From contig CP154956.1 in NCBI GenBank assembly GCA_039621445.1, forward strand, positions 35,606,100 to 35,670,099: 64,000 nt of DNA, written 5' to 3'. Below are positions 51,296 to 61,267 of the stretch, piece after piece. The notes beneath the pieces are model-generated. The model was given only the letters and a program-made list of their open reading frames with translations. It did no database searches and was not told where the DNA came from. This DNA is from Euglena gracilis. Taxonomy: Eukaryota; Euglenida; Euglenophyceae; Euglenales. How positions within the stretch are numbered: the first letter of the stretch is position 1; each line of letters opens with the position of its first letter. Both the position numbers and the translations under genes were made by a program.

Positions 51296-52737
51296 CCCCC
51301 CCTCACTTCCCATATTGGGCCGTAAAGGAGACATCTACGGAGAACACTTATGAAACAGAAACTTGTCTGGCAAACACACTTGTCATGTGGGCATTCTTTC
51401 ATGAGAGAATTGGCAACTATTTTCAGAAAATTGGCAATTGCTTTGAGAAAATTGGCAGTCGTTTACACATAATTGACCGATTAGAGTTGAGAAACGTGGC
51501 AACAGGGGGGGGGGGTGGTGCTTCAAATTATGCAAGTAAAAAAATACAAAAAAAATACAACTTGCATAAAACCCCTGAGAAAAGGCTGGAATATAACAGA
51601 GTTTTGCTACCTAAAATCCGTAAACATGTGACAATGCCGGTGTACCTGTCAATGATTCACAAAGAAGACCTCCTGGAAAACAACGGCAAGCACTGAAGCT
51701 TTGAAAATCAGCATGAATGGCACCTGCACGTTCAGTCTAAGCAAATCGTCCCTCCAAGTCATCATTGAACATCAATAAAGCGGACATTTATGACATTAAG
51801 GAAAATGGAGAGCATACCTGATGCTAGGAATGCAGCACAGAGGTCATTTTTCTTGCATAAAAATTTTACAGGGCTAAAAATTCAAAAAAAAACTCATGGA
51901 GAATAGCCCCAATTGTCCAAAAAAAATTACCAAAAAATGACCAAACTCGCACTTTTTCGGAATGAATGTGTATCCGAGATCAAAATAATTGCCACCAGGG
52001 GGGGCAACTTGCATAATTTGCATTTTTCAGGTTTTCCTGAAATTTGCATTTTTTTTACATTTTTTTGCACAAATTAGGAATCAAAATTGCCAAAAACTAT
52101 GTGATAAATTCATTTGGATCTATTCCTGTACCCAAAAAGTTCTAAAAAATAGGTTACATGTGGTTTTGTATGTGAGGTCACACTGGTCACACGTGATGGA
52201 CATACACACCACACCATGAGACACTTCCATAGAAATTGAACACGGAAAATTGTATTCCTGGATTTGAGGGCCTTTTTTGTCCAATCAAGAACACCAATGC
52301 ATCAGATTTGCAAATCAAAAAAAAAGATGAAAATAACTTTTTTTTGCACACCTCTGTCAACCTTCGTTTGGGCATTTTGCTTTGGTGGCTTTGCAACCTT
52401 CTGCATTGTCTGAGGAAGAAGAAACTAGATGGATGGCAAAGATGCTTTGGGGGTGCTGGGGTCGCGGGGGGGGGGGGTCGCGGGGGGGTCGCGGGGGGGA
52501 AATGGGTTTCGCGGCAGGTCATGTGTGACTTGTGTGACGTCGTCCTACCCTCTAATTTTAGATCCCAATTAGGAATTTGCGAGCCATTTGGGTCCGAAAA
52601 TAGGTCCAATTAGGAATTTGGGACCAATTTTTTTTGTTTTTGATTCCTAATTGGGTTGCAAATTCCTAATTAATGCAAATTTTTTGTACTTTTTGGAAAC
52701 CCGAATCGGGCTCAGGGCGCGGGGGGGGGGGTCGCCA

Positions 52738-52832
52738 GGGCTGCATAGAGGTAGAGGTAGAGGTCAAAGGCCTCTACCTCTATGTCAACCACCTCTACCT
52801 CTACCTCTACCTCTATGTCACCTCTATGTCTG
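52738..52832. repeat. TAGAGG / CTCTAC hexamer repeat with inversion
   Basis: TAGAGGTAGAGGTAGAGGTC then GGCCTCTACCTCTATG and further CTCTAC units. The two orientations meet at TCAAAGGCCT and can form a hairpin. Confidence 0.85.
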
Positions 52833-53600
52833 TAAAATGTACCAAAATGGCCTCAAAAAGGGTCATAAAACACCCCATCTGCTCGGAAAATGGCAATTTT
52901 GCATGAAAACACATGCAAAACGGCGAGGGGATGAGAAACAATATGTGGGTTGGTGATTTTGAAAGTTGTTGGTGCAGTTATGTGACCACATTGAGCAATT
53001 CTGAAAAACTTTCATGTATTTCTCCTTTGCTTGCAAAAAAATTCCTTTATTGAGTCATTTTCCTCATGGAACGAACCCGAAAATCTGTTCCAGCTCTCTC
53101 CGTACGGGCAGCAACGCAGGCGAGTTGTTGCTCGGGTGTTGTGTACAACACCCGAGCATCCAGCGGGCCCACCCCAAAAAACAGTCGTCCAACGTCGCGT
53201 GTTGTACCCCATGGGCTGCGCAAACCCCCATGTATTCTGTAAAACAATTCAGGGCAGCCATGCGGTCGCGACGGTAATCTTTTGCCGAGACCAGATCTGG
53301 GGGGGAAGTTCACCAAGTAAGGCATCAACTTCCTCAGATGGAGATTTCACCTTTTGGAGGGATTCCACAAACTGCTTAACAGTGGGAGGGGCAGGCATGC
53401 GGGCCTCAGCGAGGTTAGCCAGGCGCATCATGGCTGTGAAGGGTGTGAAGGCGTTTTTGAAACACGTTTTAGCATAACGCAGACGTGTCACCAAAAAGTC
53501 TAAACACACTTTCCGTAAATGTACACGTGTTACCAACACGCTTTCCTGCGGTGTACACGTGTTACCAAAAGGAGTAAACACGCTTTCCGTACAATGTACC

Positions 53601-53866
53601 ATCCCCCCCCCCGAGCTATTCCCCCCCCCGAGCTATTCCCATTGGGGGTACGGGAATAGCTCATAGTCACAGCACTTTTTACAAAGAACTTCCCAAAAAA
53701 GTGCTCAAAATCGACGTTTTTGGGCAGTTTTCAAAAATCACTTTTTGGCAAATGTGCTCAAAATTGACCATTTTTTGCGAACATCCAAAAAAGTTGCCAA
53801 AAATGACCCCTTTTGGGTTGCCCGAGGGTCGGGTATGGGAATAGCTCGGGGGCGCCCCCGGTTTTC
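53601..53866. mobile_element. Family E MITE, copy 3, inside recombinase element copy 2
   Basis: TA-CCATCCCCCCCCCGAGCTATT, then the family-E body in reverse order (GCACTTTTTACAAAGAAC ... GACCATTTTTTGCGAACATCC ... GGGTATGGGAATAGCTCGGGG). It separates the left iteron array (53477-53602) from the end block (53885-53999) of the recombinase element. Confidence 0.65.
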
Positions 53867-53951
53867 CTGGTAAAAAAGCGGGATCAGAACACGAAACAAT
53901 GTTGAAATTGTGTTAAGAGTCCACGATGTACACCAGTAGTGAAAACCGTGT

Positions 53952-54812
53952 TCAAGTCCACGTGATTCGCGCAAAAAAATGCCGATTATAGTAAACACGT
54001 GTACAAAAATGGGGTACCTTGGTAATTGCAATTGTACCGTGGGATAAAACCTTTGATGCCTTGATGGCCACATCAGGGGACAATCTATGGTAGACTGCCA
54101 ATGTCTGGGGGGCAACGTGAAATATCCTGGCACATTCGGCAATGGATAGTTCACCAGAGTTCAGCAGTTGAGACATCCCAGCTCGGCGTGCCAAGTCCTT
54201 GAAGGTCACCTTTCTGCCAATCACCTTCGTCACCCACGCCGCAACGCCTCGGAAAAACTCGTCAGGAAGCGGGGATAACGAAGTGGATGTGTTTCGCACG
54301 GAGCGAAACAAGTAGGCAGGGGACCCTGAAGGCACCGGGTGCGCCGATTGAGACAACAAGATCAACTGGGAGTCAATGGCTCGCACCGGACAAATTGCCG
54401 GATTGTCCCCAGTGATGACGAGATTGGCCAGGAGTTGCTTGTCTGTGGCTGAAAGTTTCGGTTGATGGTTCTTCATTGACCCGACGACAACCTCGTAGGC
54501 CTTACGTCCGTCAATGATGCGCGGTTCGAAACTTTCCACCATCAACCTTTTGAGCACCTCTGCCCTGTACGCAGTTGAAAAACCAAGGCACAAAACGTTC
54601 CGACGTTGGACTGCCAGCATGTGATTTTCCTCAACCGTGGACACAACTGATATCAATTCCTCCTCAGTGAGAACGGTGCTGGATGGATCCCCTTGCCATC
54701 CCGCAGCCTTCTCGTCCATGGCTTTCGACACCATAAGGGTAAAGAAAGCAAGGAATTTGGGGAATTGAGAAGCAGAGGAGGCCACAATTGGAGGTCCGTC
54801 ACGGTCTGACAT
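53952..54812 (-). CDS. Tyrosine recombinase (Crypton-like transposon)
   Basis: A 286-aa ORF from ATG at 54812 (an upstream in-frame ATG at 54890 would overlap the hairpin). Family marks in order: Arg83 in FSTAYRAEVLKRL (Arg I box); Lys114 in SMKNHQ (beta-hairpin Lys position); CPVRAIDSQL at ~141-150, the linker strand typical of phage-integrase-like enzymes; KDLARRAG at ~205-212 in place of HxLR (the His appears replaced, Arg209/210 remains); His232 in FHVAPQT; Tyr241 in TLAVYHRLS as candidate nucleophile. Such enzymes cut and rejoin DNA through a 3'-phosphotyrosine link. There are only ~60 residues before the catalytic fold, so the core-binding domain is short or encoded elsewhere. Eukaryotic families with this enzyme are Cryptons and DIRS/Ngaro elements. 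No reverse transcriptase is nearby, so Crypton-like is the better fit. Confidence 0.78.
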   Translation of the reverse strand: MSDRDGPPIVASSASQFPKFLAFFTLMVSKAMDEKAAGWQGDPSSTVLTEEELISVVSTVEENHMLAVQRRNVLCLGFSTAYRAEVLKRLMVESFEPRIIDGRKAYEVVVGSMKNHQPKLSATDKQLLANLVITGDNPAICPVRAIDSQLILLSQSAHPVPSGSPAYLFRSVRNTSTSLSPLPDEFFRGVAAWVTKVIGRKVTFKDLARRAGMSQLLNSGELSIAECARIFHVAPQTLAVYHRLSPDVAIKASKVLSHGTIAITKVPHFCTRVYYNRHFFARITWT

Positions 54813-54892
54813 TTTAGACAAAAGAAACCGTGTTTGGACCGATTTCGAGACCTTAAAAGTCTTAAATCTTCGCCCAAAACACGGTTTCAAAC

Positions 54893-55007
54893 AAGAACAG
54901 TGTTTTGGGCCAAGGTTTTAGGGGGGCCCAGGGGCGACCACGGCGCCTTCGGCGCCGCGGTCCCCGCCCCTGGGCTCCCCCTAACTCTTGGCCCAAACAC
55001 AGTTCTT
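54893..55007. promoter_or_regulatory. Long hairpin between divergent recombinase and PHD genes
   Basis: An inverted repeat of ~50-bp arms (AGAACAGTGTTTTGGGCCAA... / ...TTGGCCCAAACACAGTTCT) with a GGCGCCTTCGGCGCC tip and CCCAGGGGCG/CGCCCCTGGG in the stem. Immediately left, 54827-54889 is a second, smaller inverted repeat (AAACCGTGTTTGG ... CCAAAACACGGTTT). Both lie just upstream of the recombinase ATG at 54812. The same pair of hairpins recurs at 41626-41801. A role as recombination site, promoter or RNA structure is inference from position and conservation only. Confidence 0.7.
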
Positions 55008-55650
55008 GACACAAAACAAGGGCATTGAGGTATGTACGGAAGGTGTCAAACGACCAAAGCTGGAGATGGAACCCGATGGTGAGGCGGGGACAGTGCGTGG
55101 TGGGGAGGCCCCAGGCGCAGATTTTTTAATGTCCTCTCCGTTGCAAGCCAAGATGGAGGAGCCGCAAGTCAGGTGCCGTGACTTGCAACCTGCTTCTAAA
55201 CTCAAAACTCTCCAAATACCGGAGAAATTAAAATACCGCGCTGCATTAATTACCGAATGGATTAATTCCGCTCACTGGGCGAGTTTCCATAACTGGCGAT
55301 CTGGGCATCTTTCTGGCACGGCGGCCGGAATTAGGATCAGGCAAAAATTAATCTGGATCGCAGGGTGGGTTTTTTCCGTCTCACAGCGAAACGATCAGGC
55401 GTCTGGCAGGTTTTATTAAAGAGCGGTATTAATCCATTCGGTATTGCTACCGAGCGGTATTTTCATCCCCCCGGTATAGGAACAAGGGAAAAGAGCGTGC
55501 CCGCACACCTTCCCCACCGCCAATTTCTAATGACGTCATCGATGTGGACAATGACTGGATCGAGGACCTGATCCTGTCCCAACCATCTGCCGCTGACTGG
55601 ATGACGCCCGAGGAAAGGGCAGAAGCAGAGCGACAGGTTTTGGTTCGTAA
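54988..55650 (+). pseudogene. PHD-protein gene of copy 2, interrupted 5' part
   Basis: Plus-strand coding remnants upstream of the hAT insertion. The start region is hydrophilic with an NLS-like KRPKLEMEPD (from ~55020), then AQVR/acidic stretches up to ~55210. A 262-bp MITE follows (55216-55477), then DVDNDWIEDLILSQPSAADW and MTPEERAEAERQVLVRK up to 55650. The last block aligns with the VDEDYVDLTQPSAA region of the copy-1 PHD protein. Coding is therefore broken twice by small transposons. The gene points away from the recombinase; the two starts are ~180 bp apart around a hairpin, which looks like a shared bidirectional promoter. Confidence 0.5.
55216..55477. mobile_element. 262-bp MITE inside recombinase element copy 2
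   Basis: Terminal inverted repeats of ~55 bp: ATACCGGAGAAATTAAAATA ... and, reversed, ATACCGGGGGGATGAAAATA. Both continue through TACCGAATGGATTAAT. The centre is unique (GGGCGAGTTTCC...). No coding potential. It interrupts the plus-strand PHD-gene remnant. The target duplication is not obvious, so the superfamily is not assigned. Confidence 0.65.
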
Positions 55651-57181
55651 GGCAGCCCCGAATATTCTATTTGGAGGCTTCGAACGAATGTCCAGAATAT
55701 TCGGGGGGTCTTCGAACGAATATCGAATATTCGTTTTTCGCTAGAATATCGAATATTCTAGCGGAAAAAAAATTTGTTGAAGGTGTAATCACAGAAGAAC
55801 CATGGGACATAGGGTAAAATCACAAAAGACACAAGCACTGAAAACAAAAGCTGGCTCGCTCATTCCTCGGGCTGGAGGCAGTTCAATGTTCATGCGGACA
55901 ATCATGAGGGCAGAGAAATCATTTGATGGTTCAAACAAAACCAAGATGGAACCTTCCGTGTTGTGGCTGTGGGGGGTGTTGGGGGTGTGTGGGGTAATGG
56001 GGGGTATGGGAAGGGGTGGGGGGTGTGCGGGGGGTTATGTGGGGCGTGGGGGGGTTACCATGCCCCCCCCCATATAAGACCCCCCCAAGGATTTTGGCTC
56101 CCGATGGGGGGTCTTATTGGGGGGTTTATAATGGGTGTGGGGTGTGGGGGGGCTTAATTGGGGGGGGGGGGGGGACGGCGATATTTTGGGGGGGGGGGGT
56201 GTGGGGGATGGGATATGGCGGGGGGGGGGGGTGTGTGGGGGGGCGAATTTGCTAGTGGGGAACCACCGATTTTTGCAAACCCTTTGATCCAAACCTGAGT
56301 GTTTTTCATTCAAAAAAAAACAGAACAAACCACCATCAAATATTTGCTACGAACAGATTCATCGCTCAAGCTTGCTCTCAGGTCAGAATGCAACAAACTC
56401 TGGGCGCTGAAACTCCGCTCAACGCACGCCTCAGAGGGAGCAATTTGGAAAATGGCCACTGCAACAGCAGCCAAATGAGGAACGTACACACTCATTTGTT
56501 CCCAGCTCCAGGCTACTTCTTTCCCGCCCCCAGCAACTGTGTTTCAGTCTGGCAACATTCACCCCCCCATAAATACCCTATGTAACCCTATGTGGACTCA
56601 GGGTAACAGATTTCGACACAAGAGCCTGCATAATACTCCAAAATGGAAGCGGGAGGCTGCGGTGGTCTTGCGATGTTACTGCTTCGAAGGATCCATTGGC
56701 CAAACTGGGTGCGTAAAGCAAACATTTTTTCCTCGTGACCTCGTTTTTTCAAAAATGGCACCCCAAAATGGGTCAGAAAAAGCAGGGCTTTTTGGCGATC
56801 GGCGGTGGACCAGGATGATGGTTCACACATTGGGTGCAAAATGCGGACCAACAAAAGCGCATTGTGGCTGAAATTTTTTCCACACCTCAGGTCCAGATGC
56901 CGGAGTGCATGTGAGTGGAAAATTGTGTGGTGGTCAGCTCCTTCCCAGTGACCACGTATTTTTTTAAGATGCTCAACAAGTGTTTGTAAGGTGGCCCGAT
57001 CCATCTCACAGGGAGAACCTTTTTACATTACCTATGAAGGAAATCAGACCAATGGAAACAAAAAAATTTCCGGTCGAATATTTCACGAATATTCGACAGT
57101 ATATTTCGCAACATTCGAACGTTCGAATATTTTGAAACATTCGAATATTCGTCGAATATTCGAATGTTCGAAGCAGCCTTA
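55648..57181 (-). mobile_element. hAT transposon inserted in the PHD gene
   Basis: A 1,534-bp element. Ends TAAGGCAGCCCCGAATATTC and, in reverse, TAAGGCTGCTTCGAACATTC. It is flanked by TGGTTCG at 55641-55647 and 57182-57188 (7-bp target duplication; hAT usually 8). Subterminal regions are dense in GAATATTC motifs (55656-55765 and 57075-57175). Inside, on the minus strand, are the C-terminal parts of a hAT transposase. The left half (55960-56260) is a GGGGTGT-rich low-complexity stretch. The transposase is incomplete, so this is a defective copy. Confidence 0.82.
56310..57004 (-). pseudogene. hAT-family transposase, C-terminal fragments
   Basis: The first ORF, 57004-56588 (138 codons), has HSHALRHLDLRCGKN and WSTADRQKALLFLTHFG, typical of the region before the hAT dimerisation domain. 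The second, up to 56310, contains the hAT C-terminal dimerisation signature: AWSWEQMSVYVPHLAAVAVA, then IAPSEACVERSFSAQSLLHS and DLRASLSDESV. An in-frame stop and short gap separate the two. The DDE catalytic N-terminal part and BED finger are not present. It belongs to the transposon at 55648-57181. Confidence 0.8.
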
Positions 57182-57583
57182 TGGTTCGTGAGAATAACCG
57201 AAATGCTGCCACATTGTGCACAGATTTGGTCGCCGCAGCGCCGGAGGCGGGTATCAAAGCTGGAAGATGTCGACGAAGCGGGGAGCAGTGCGGCAATTGC
57301 CGCCCGCAACGTGGCGGCGTGGAGTCGGCAGCTAAACTGGGAGGCTCCTCCCGCGCCAGAACAGTACACAGTAAACCAACTTTTGGCAACTGTTCCGGCT
57401 CTGTTTCCATCTCCCAATGGTGACATCTTATGTCCCCGTTGTGGTGTGAAAGTTGGCTTCCCCACCACCTCCGACGTAGCTCGGTCTGTTTCCTGTGTGA
57501 GTTGTGCGGACACCTACCATTTTGTGTGTGCTGACCTGCGCCGAGCTCCCAAACGTCCCTGGAAATGCCCGGGATGTTTGTGA
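57164..57583 (+). CDS. PHD-finger protein, 3' part (copy 2)
   Basis: The C-terminal 139 codons of an ORF that is homologous to 47870-48499. Conserved block: AAIAARNVAAWS, APPAPEQY and ATVPALFP. Then a full PHD finger: Cys90-x2-Cys93, Cys111-x2-Cys114, His119-x2-Cys122, Cys135-x2-Cys138, ending PWKCPGCL and TGA. The listed ATG is only the first in frame. The true 5' part lies left of the hAT insertion (DVDNDWIEDLILSQPSAADW at 55528-55590, matching the VDEDYVDL...QPSAA of copy 1). The reading frames either side of the hAT do not match directly, so there is a frameshift or a splice as well. Confidence 0.72.
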   Translation: MFEAALWFVRITEMLPHCAQIWSPQRRRRVSKLEDVDEAGSSAAIAARNVAAWSRQLNWEAPPAPEQYTVNQLLATVPALFPSPNGDILCPRCGVKVGFPTTSDVARSVSCVSCADTYHFVCADLRRAPKRPWKCPGCL

Positions 57584-59639
57584 TGCCTTTTGTGATGTGC
57601 TATTGTTCCTGGCCAACAGGCCACGAGGTGTTTGCAGCATGCGTCTGCGTCCCTCCCCCCCCCCACAATACGCCAACTTCCCGCCGCTGTGTTGCTTCTT
57701 GCTTCCATTGAGCAGTATGTCCATCGTTCCATGCACTCTAGTTATGCTGTAACCCTACAGAATATTTTTCATTTATAACACGGAACAATGCAGATGTGCC
57801 GTGTTTGTAACACGTGTACATTGTATGGAAAGCGTGTTTACTCCTTTTGGTAACACGTGTACACCGCAGGAAAGCGTGTTTACTCTTTTGGTGACACGTG
57901 TACATTGTACGGAAAGCGTGTTAACACTTTTCGTAACATGTGTACATTGTACGGAAAGCGTGTTACAAACACGTTTTCCACCGCTGTACACGTGGACTGA
58001 ACACGGTTTTCACGGCCGGTGTACATCGTGGACTTAACACGGTTTCAAGTGATGGCCTCCAGGGCCTGGGGTAACCCCAGAACCCACGTCCACCCGGGTG
58101 TGAAGAGGAAACAAAATGCAATATACAAAATGCGAATGGGGCGTGAGGAGGCACAATGAAGGAGTGTAGTTCAGCATTGCAAGGCAAAAAAAGACGAAAA
58201 CGGTGGATGTGTTGTGGTGGAAAATGCCTGGGGAGTGGAAATGCAGGGCCCGGTTGATGAAATGGTACTGGGGAGCAGCAACAGTCTGCATGATTCCATC
58301 CCGGACAACAGATACGTACGGCATATCATATTTATGGCGCGGTACGTACATACACCGTACGGACATCATATTTACGTTGCCAGACTCCCAAACAGGGTAT
58401 CAGAGATATGACAGATTTTAAAATCGTTGGCACGCCAATGTTCCAGGAGAGTGCCGTTGACACATGGGGGGGTCAATGACACGCCATGTCAATGTCACTG
58501 TGATTCAATAGGTAGTGTTAAGGAAAAGTGTCGTTGACACGGGGGGGGGGGGGTGTCAACGACACGCCGTCAACGACAAGGGGGGGGGAAGGTAGGCAAA
58601 AATTGGGGGAAGATAGCACAACGAATGAGAATCAACGATAGCCGATGAAAAATTTTGTATGGAAAATAAAATGTTGACTTTGCGGGATCGTACAAGCAGC
58701 TTGCAACTGATGGGTCAGGATGGAAGGGTTTTAAATACAACAAAATCAGAATTATGCCCTCTATCTTGCCAGGAACACAAAAGACGAACAAAATTGGTCA
58801 TTTTTGTGGGACCAAAGTCAGGACAATAACTTTGTTTTGGATAACAATCAAGCATAACCAGACGGAACAAATCGGAAGGCTAACTGGAGGCATTGCCTCA
58901 GAAACATACCCCGCCAATTAGGGGGGGGGACAAATAGAGGGGAGGGTCACGTTAATTTCAGCACCTAATGCCTAAATTGGGTGTGCAAATGCTTCATGTT
59001 GGGTGCCAAATCGCAATTTCGGATGTTCGTTTTGAATTATCTTTTGAATTCTACAGGAGGGGCTACAATTTTGAGTCACTTGAAACCATTTCACACAATA
59101 TTTGAGTCTTTTTTTGTCCATTATTACGAAAATTTTGCCAATGGGACACCAGCTGAGCATTTTTTAGTCATTCGAATAATATGTAGGCAAATAACCCTTC
59201 ACAATGACTTTAGAATGACCCCCAAAAAAGGCTGAAATGGTCAAAATTGGTAAAAAAAAAGTCCAAAATCGGCAAAATTGACAAAAATTGACGAAAAATG
59301 ACTGCAAATGGGCAAAAATGCAGCATCCACGAACGATGGAGATCAGGCGGTGAACTTTGGGTTTTTCGGGCGGGACCCCCCCCCACCCCCCCCTCTTCAT
59401 TGGAAATACATGGCGGTGAACTTCACCGGTGAACTTCACCGGTGAAGTTTCTCCATTGAAATTCCTTTAGGGGCGAAGCCCCCAACCCCCCCCCCCCCCA
59501 CCCCTGCCTAACCTCCGATGAACATGACCTTGAAGGGAGATTGGCGGCAAAATTGTTTTTGCATTGCAAGGCTGTGGCTCGGGTCCTTTTCCTGTGAGTC
59601 ACACGGCTGGCCAACGGCTGGCCGACAGCCAAAATTGTG

Positions 59640-59975
59640 CATTTACCACATGAAAATGGGATTTTATTACACCCAAAATTAGGCATTTGCCACTCAAAAT
59701 TAGGAATTTACCACCCCCCCCCCTTTATTGTCCCACCGACCTGCCGCCGGGAGGCCCGACCGGACAATAAAGGGGGGGGGACAATAAAGGGGTACCAAAG
59801 GAATTTCATTGGCCGGGCCAAAAAAACCCCCCGTCGGCCGGGGCCCAGGGACAATAAGGGGGGGGGGGACAATAAAGGGGGGGGGTACACATGAAATTAG
59901 GAATTTCCTTCTCAAAATTAGGAATTTGCCTCTCAAAATTCGGAACTGGCACGCCAAATTAGGCATTTGCTACCC
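59640..59975. repeat. AATTAGGAATTTGCC repeats around a C-run MITE
   Basis: Four to six AAAATTAGGAATTTGCC-type units either side of 59713-59890, which itself has CCCCCCCTTTATTGTC ... GACAATAAAGGGGGGG inverted ends and further GGGACAATAAAGG copies. A related AATTAGGAATTTG pair is at 52564-52625. Confidence 0.6.
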
Positions 59976-60098
59976 ATATGAGATAGACAACCTGACCCGG
60001 CTTCCGTCACGCCGTCGGCCAGCCGTGTGCTCCCCCTTAAATTGCTCCTGTGTAGATGCATAGAAATGAAAATCAGATACAAGCTCTGGGGCATATTA

Positions 60099-60336
60099 CC
60101 ATGCCCCCCCCCCCGAGCTATTCCTACATTTCACTTCTAAATGTCCTTCGATTGGCTTGCTTGTTGAAGCATCGACAAACGGCATCCTCCGACCCGGGGG
60201 ACACTCGGGGGGGGGGGGGGGACACTATCGCGAGGGTCAATAAAATCCCTTTAGGACCGGCCGGCCGGGTCCCATGGCAGGGGTATGGGACACTATCGGG
60301 GGGGGGGGGAGAGTTTCGGGGGGGGGGGGGGCATGG
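60099..60336. mobile_element. TA-flanked C-run MITE (family E-like), complete
   Basis: A 238-bp element. CCATGCCCCCCCCCCCCGAG at the left and the reverse complement CCATGCCCCC... at the right (GGGGGGCATGG), flanked by TA (60097-60098, 60337-60338). TA duplications point to the Tc1/mariner group, though IS630-like relatives are possible. Internal sequence has GACACTATCG repeats. No ORF. Confidence 0.6.
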
Positions 60337-60591
60337 TATGTTGAAAAAATAGAGACTGCGATGAGAAGCACATGCCTTAAAACAGTCACGTTTTTTTTGC
60401 CAAAAATTTTTCCATGTCAAAATCTTGTGGGCGTTATTTTTTTTAAAAAATATTTTTTTTAAAAAAAGTCAAAAAACAGCGTCTAAAATAAAGGTGCCGG
60501 CTATGGTGGGGGTTACAACATTTGTCTTGGGAACTGCTGGGCAACCAGTTTCCAGACGTTCGTCAATGCTGTTGTGCATCAATTCTGTGGG

Positions 60592-60703
60592 GTGTTGATA
60601 CCCAAAAAACAATCTTGTGTGGAAATGAACAAGGTGGTTTGTGACGCCTGTGGCTTGTCCTACCATTTTCGTTGCCAGGATTTGAGGCGGCCGCCAAAAT
60701 AAA
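60592..60703 (+). pseudogene. PHD-finger relic of a third recombinase-element copy
   Basis: In one plus-strand frame this encodes VLIPKKQSCVEMNKVVCDAC, then GLSYHFRCQDLRRPPK and TAA. It matches the central two-thirds of the copy-1 PHD finger (CVELNKVVCDACGLAYHFHC, QDLRRPPK) with about 6 changes. The first Cys pair and the last Cys pair are missing, so it cannot fold as a zinc finger. It is closer to copy 1 than to copy 2. No recombinase sequence was seen next to it. Confidence 0.75.
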
Positions 60704-61267
60704 GTTCGTTCCTTTCAAAATTTGCCGTGGTCCAGAAGTCCGATGAAGTGCATCTCTGACCACTCCTATGAGGGTGTTGCCCCTGTGCCCCCCCCCCCAC
60801 CCGTTCCCCCCCCCCCCCCCGTGTCCCCGACTACAAAACCCTCGAGGTTTGCTCTTGCCATGCGCCGTCTGTTGTCCTGTGGCAAATGAACCCTTGGTTA
60901 AGGTTCATCCACCGTGTCTTTGCCATGCAAGCATCCGTGGCGATAATTTTCCATGAAAACCGGGATGTTCCCCCGTGTCCCCCCCCCCGTGTCCCGACCC
61001 ACCCCCTTTATGCGGTTTGTTTATATTGTTCTATTTCACCAAAAGGTCAACCGCGTTTTCTTCCCCCCCTGGTTTCCCACGTAGTTTTTAGTTCCCAGTG
61101 TCATCGATGGTTGGATGTGCCAAATCCACAAAGAAAGAAAACAGAGGTCAAAAATGGCTTTATCATCCCTCGTCATTTGGGATACCATACTCTGGGGGCT
61201 GCCGAGGGAGAGAGAGCCCAGCGGGTTTTTTTTGTAACATCTCTGATTATGACGAATAAAGTTTCAC

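Larger units (their letters stand above)
49360..53460. other. AT-rich stretch, mostly unassigned
   Basis: Apart from the family E relic (51090-51295), CCGTGACCCCC repeats (50950-50998), GGGGTCGCGGGG repeats (52460-52500) and the hexamer repeat (52738-52832), nothing is recognisable. A-runs and phrases such as CCAAAAATTG are frequent. No coding exon seen. Confidence 0.5.
53465..58055. mobile_element. Tyrosine recombinase + PHD-finger element, copy 2 (with nested insertions)
   Basis: About 4.6 kb. It carries a minus-strand recombinase (54812-53952) and a plus-strand PHD gene (~54988-57583) diverging from a hairpin-rich 200-bp centre. Inverted end segments: a ~75-bp block at 53885-53999 matches, in reverse, 57966-58045 (shared core TGAACACGGTTTTCAC... 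GTGTACATCGTGGACT). Iteron arrays of GTAACACGTGTACA / GGAAAGCGTGTT lie at 53477-53602 and, inverted, at 57798-57976. Three insertions split it: a TA-flanked MITE (~53601-53866), a 262-bp MITE (55216-55477) and a hAT transposon (55648-57181). Exact termini are not settled. Gene orientation differs from copy 1, where both ORFs are on one strand. Confidence 0.7.
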
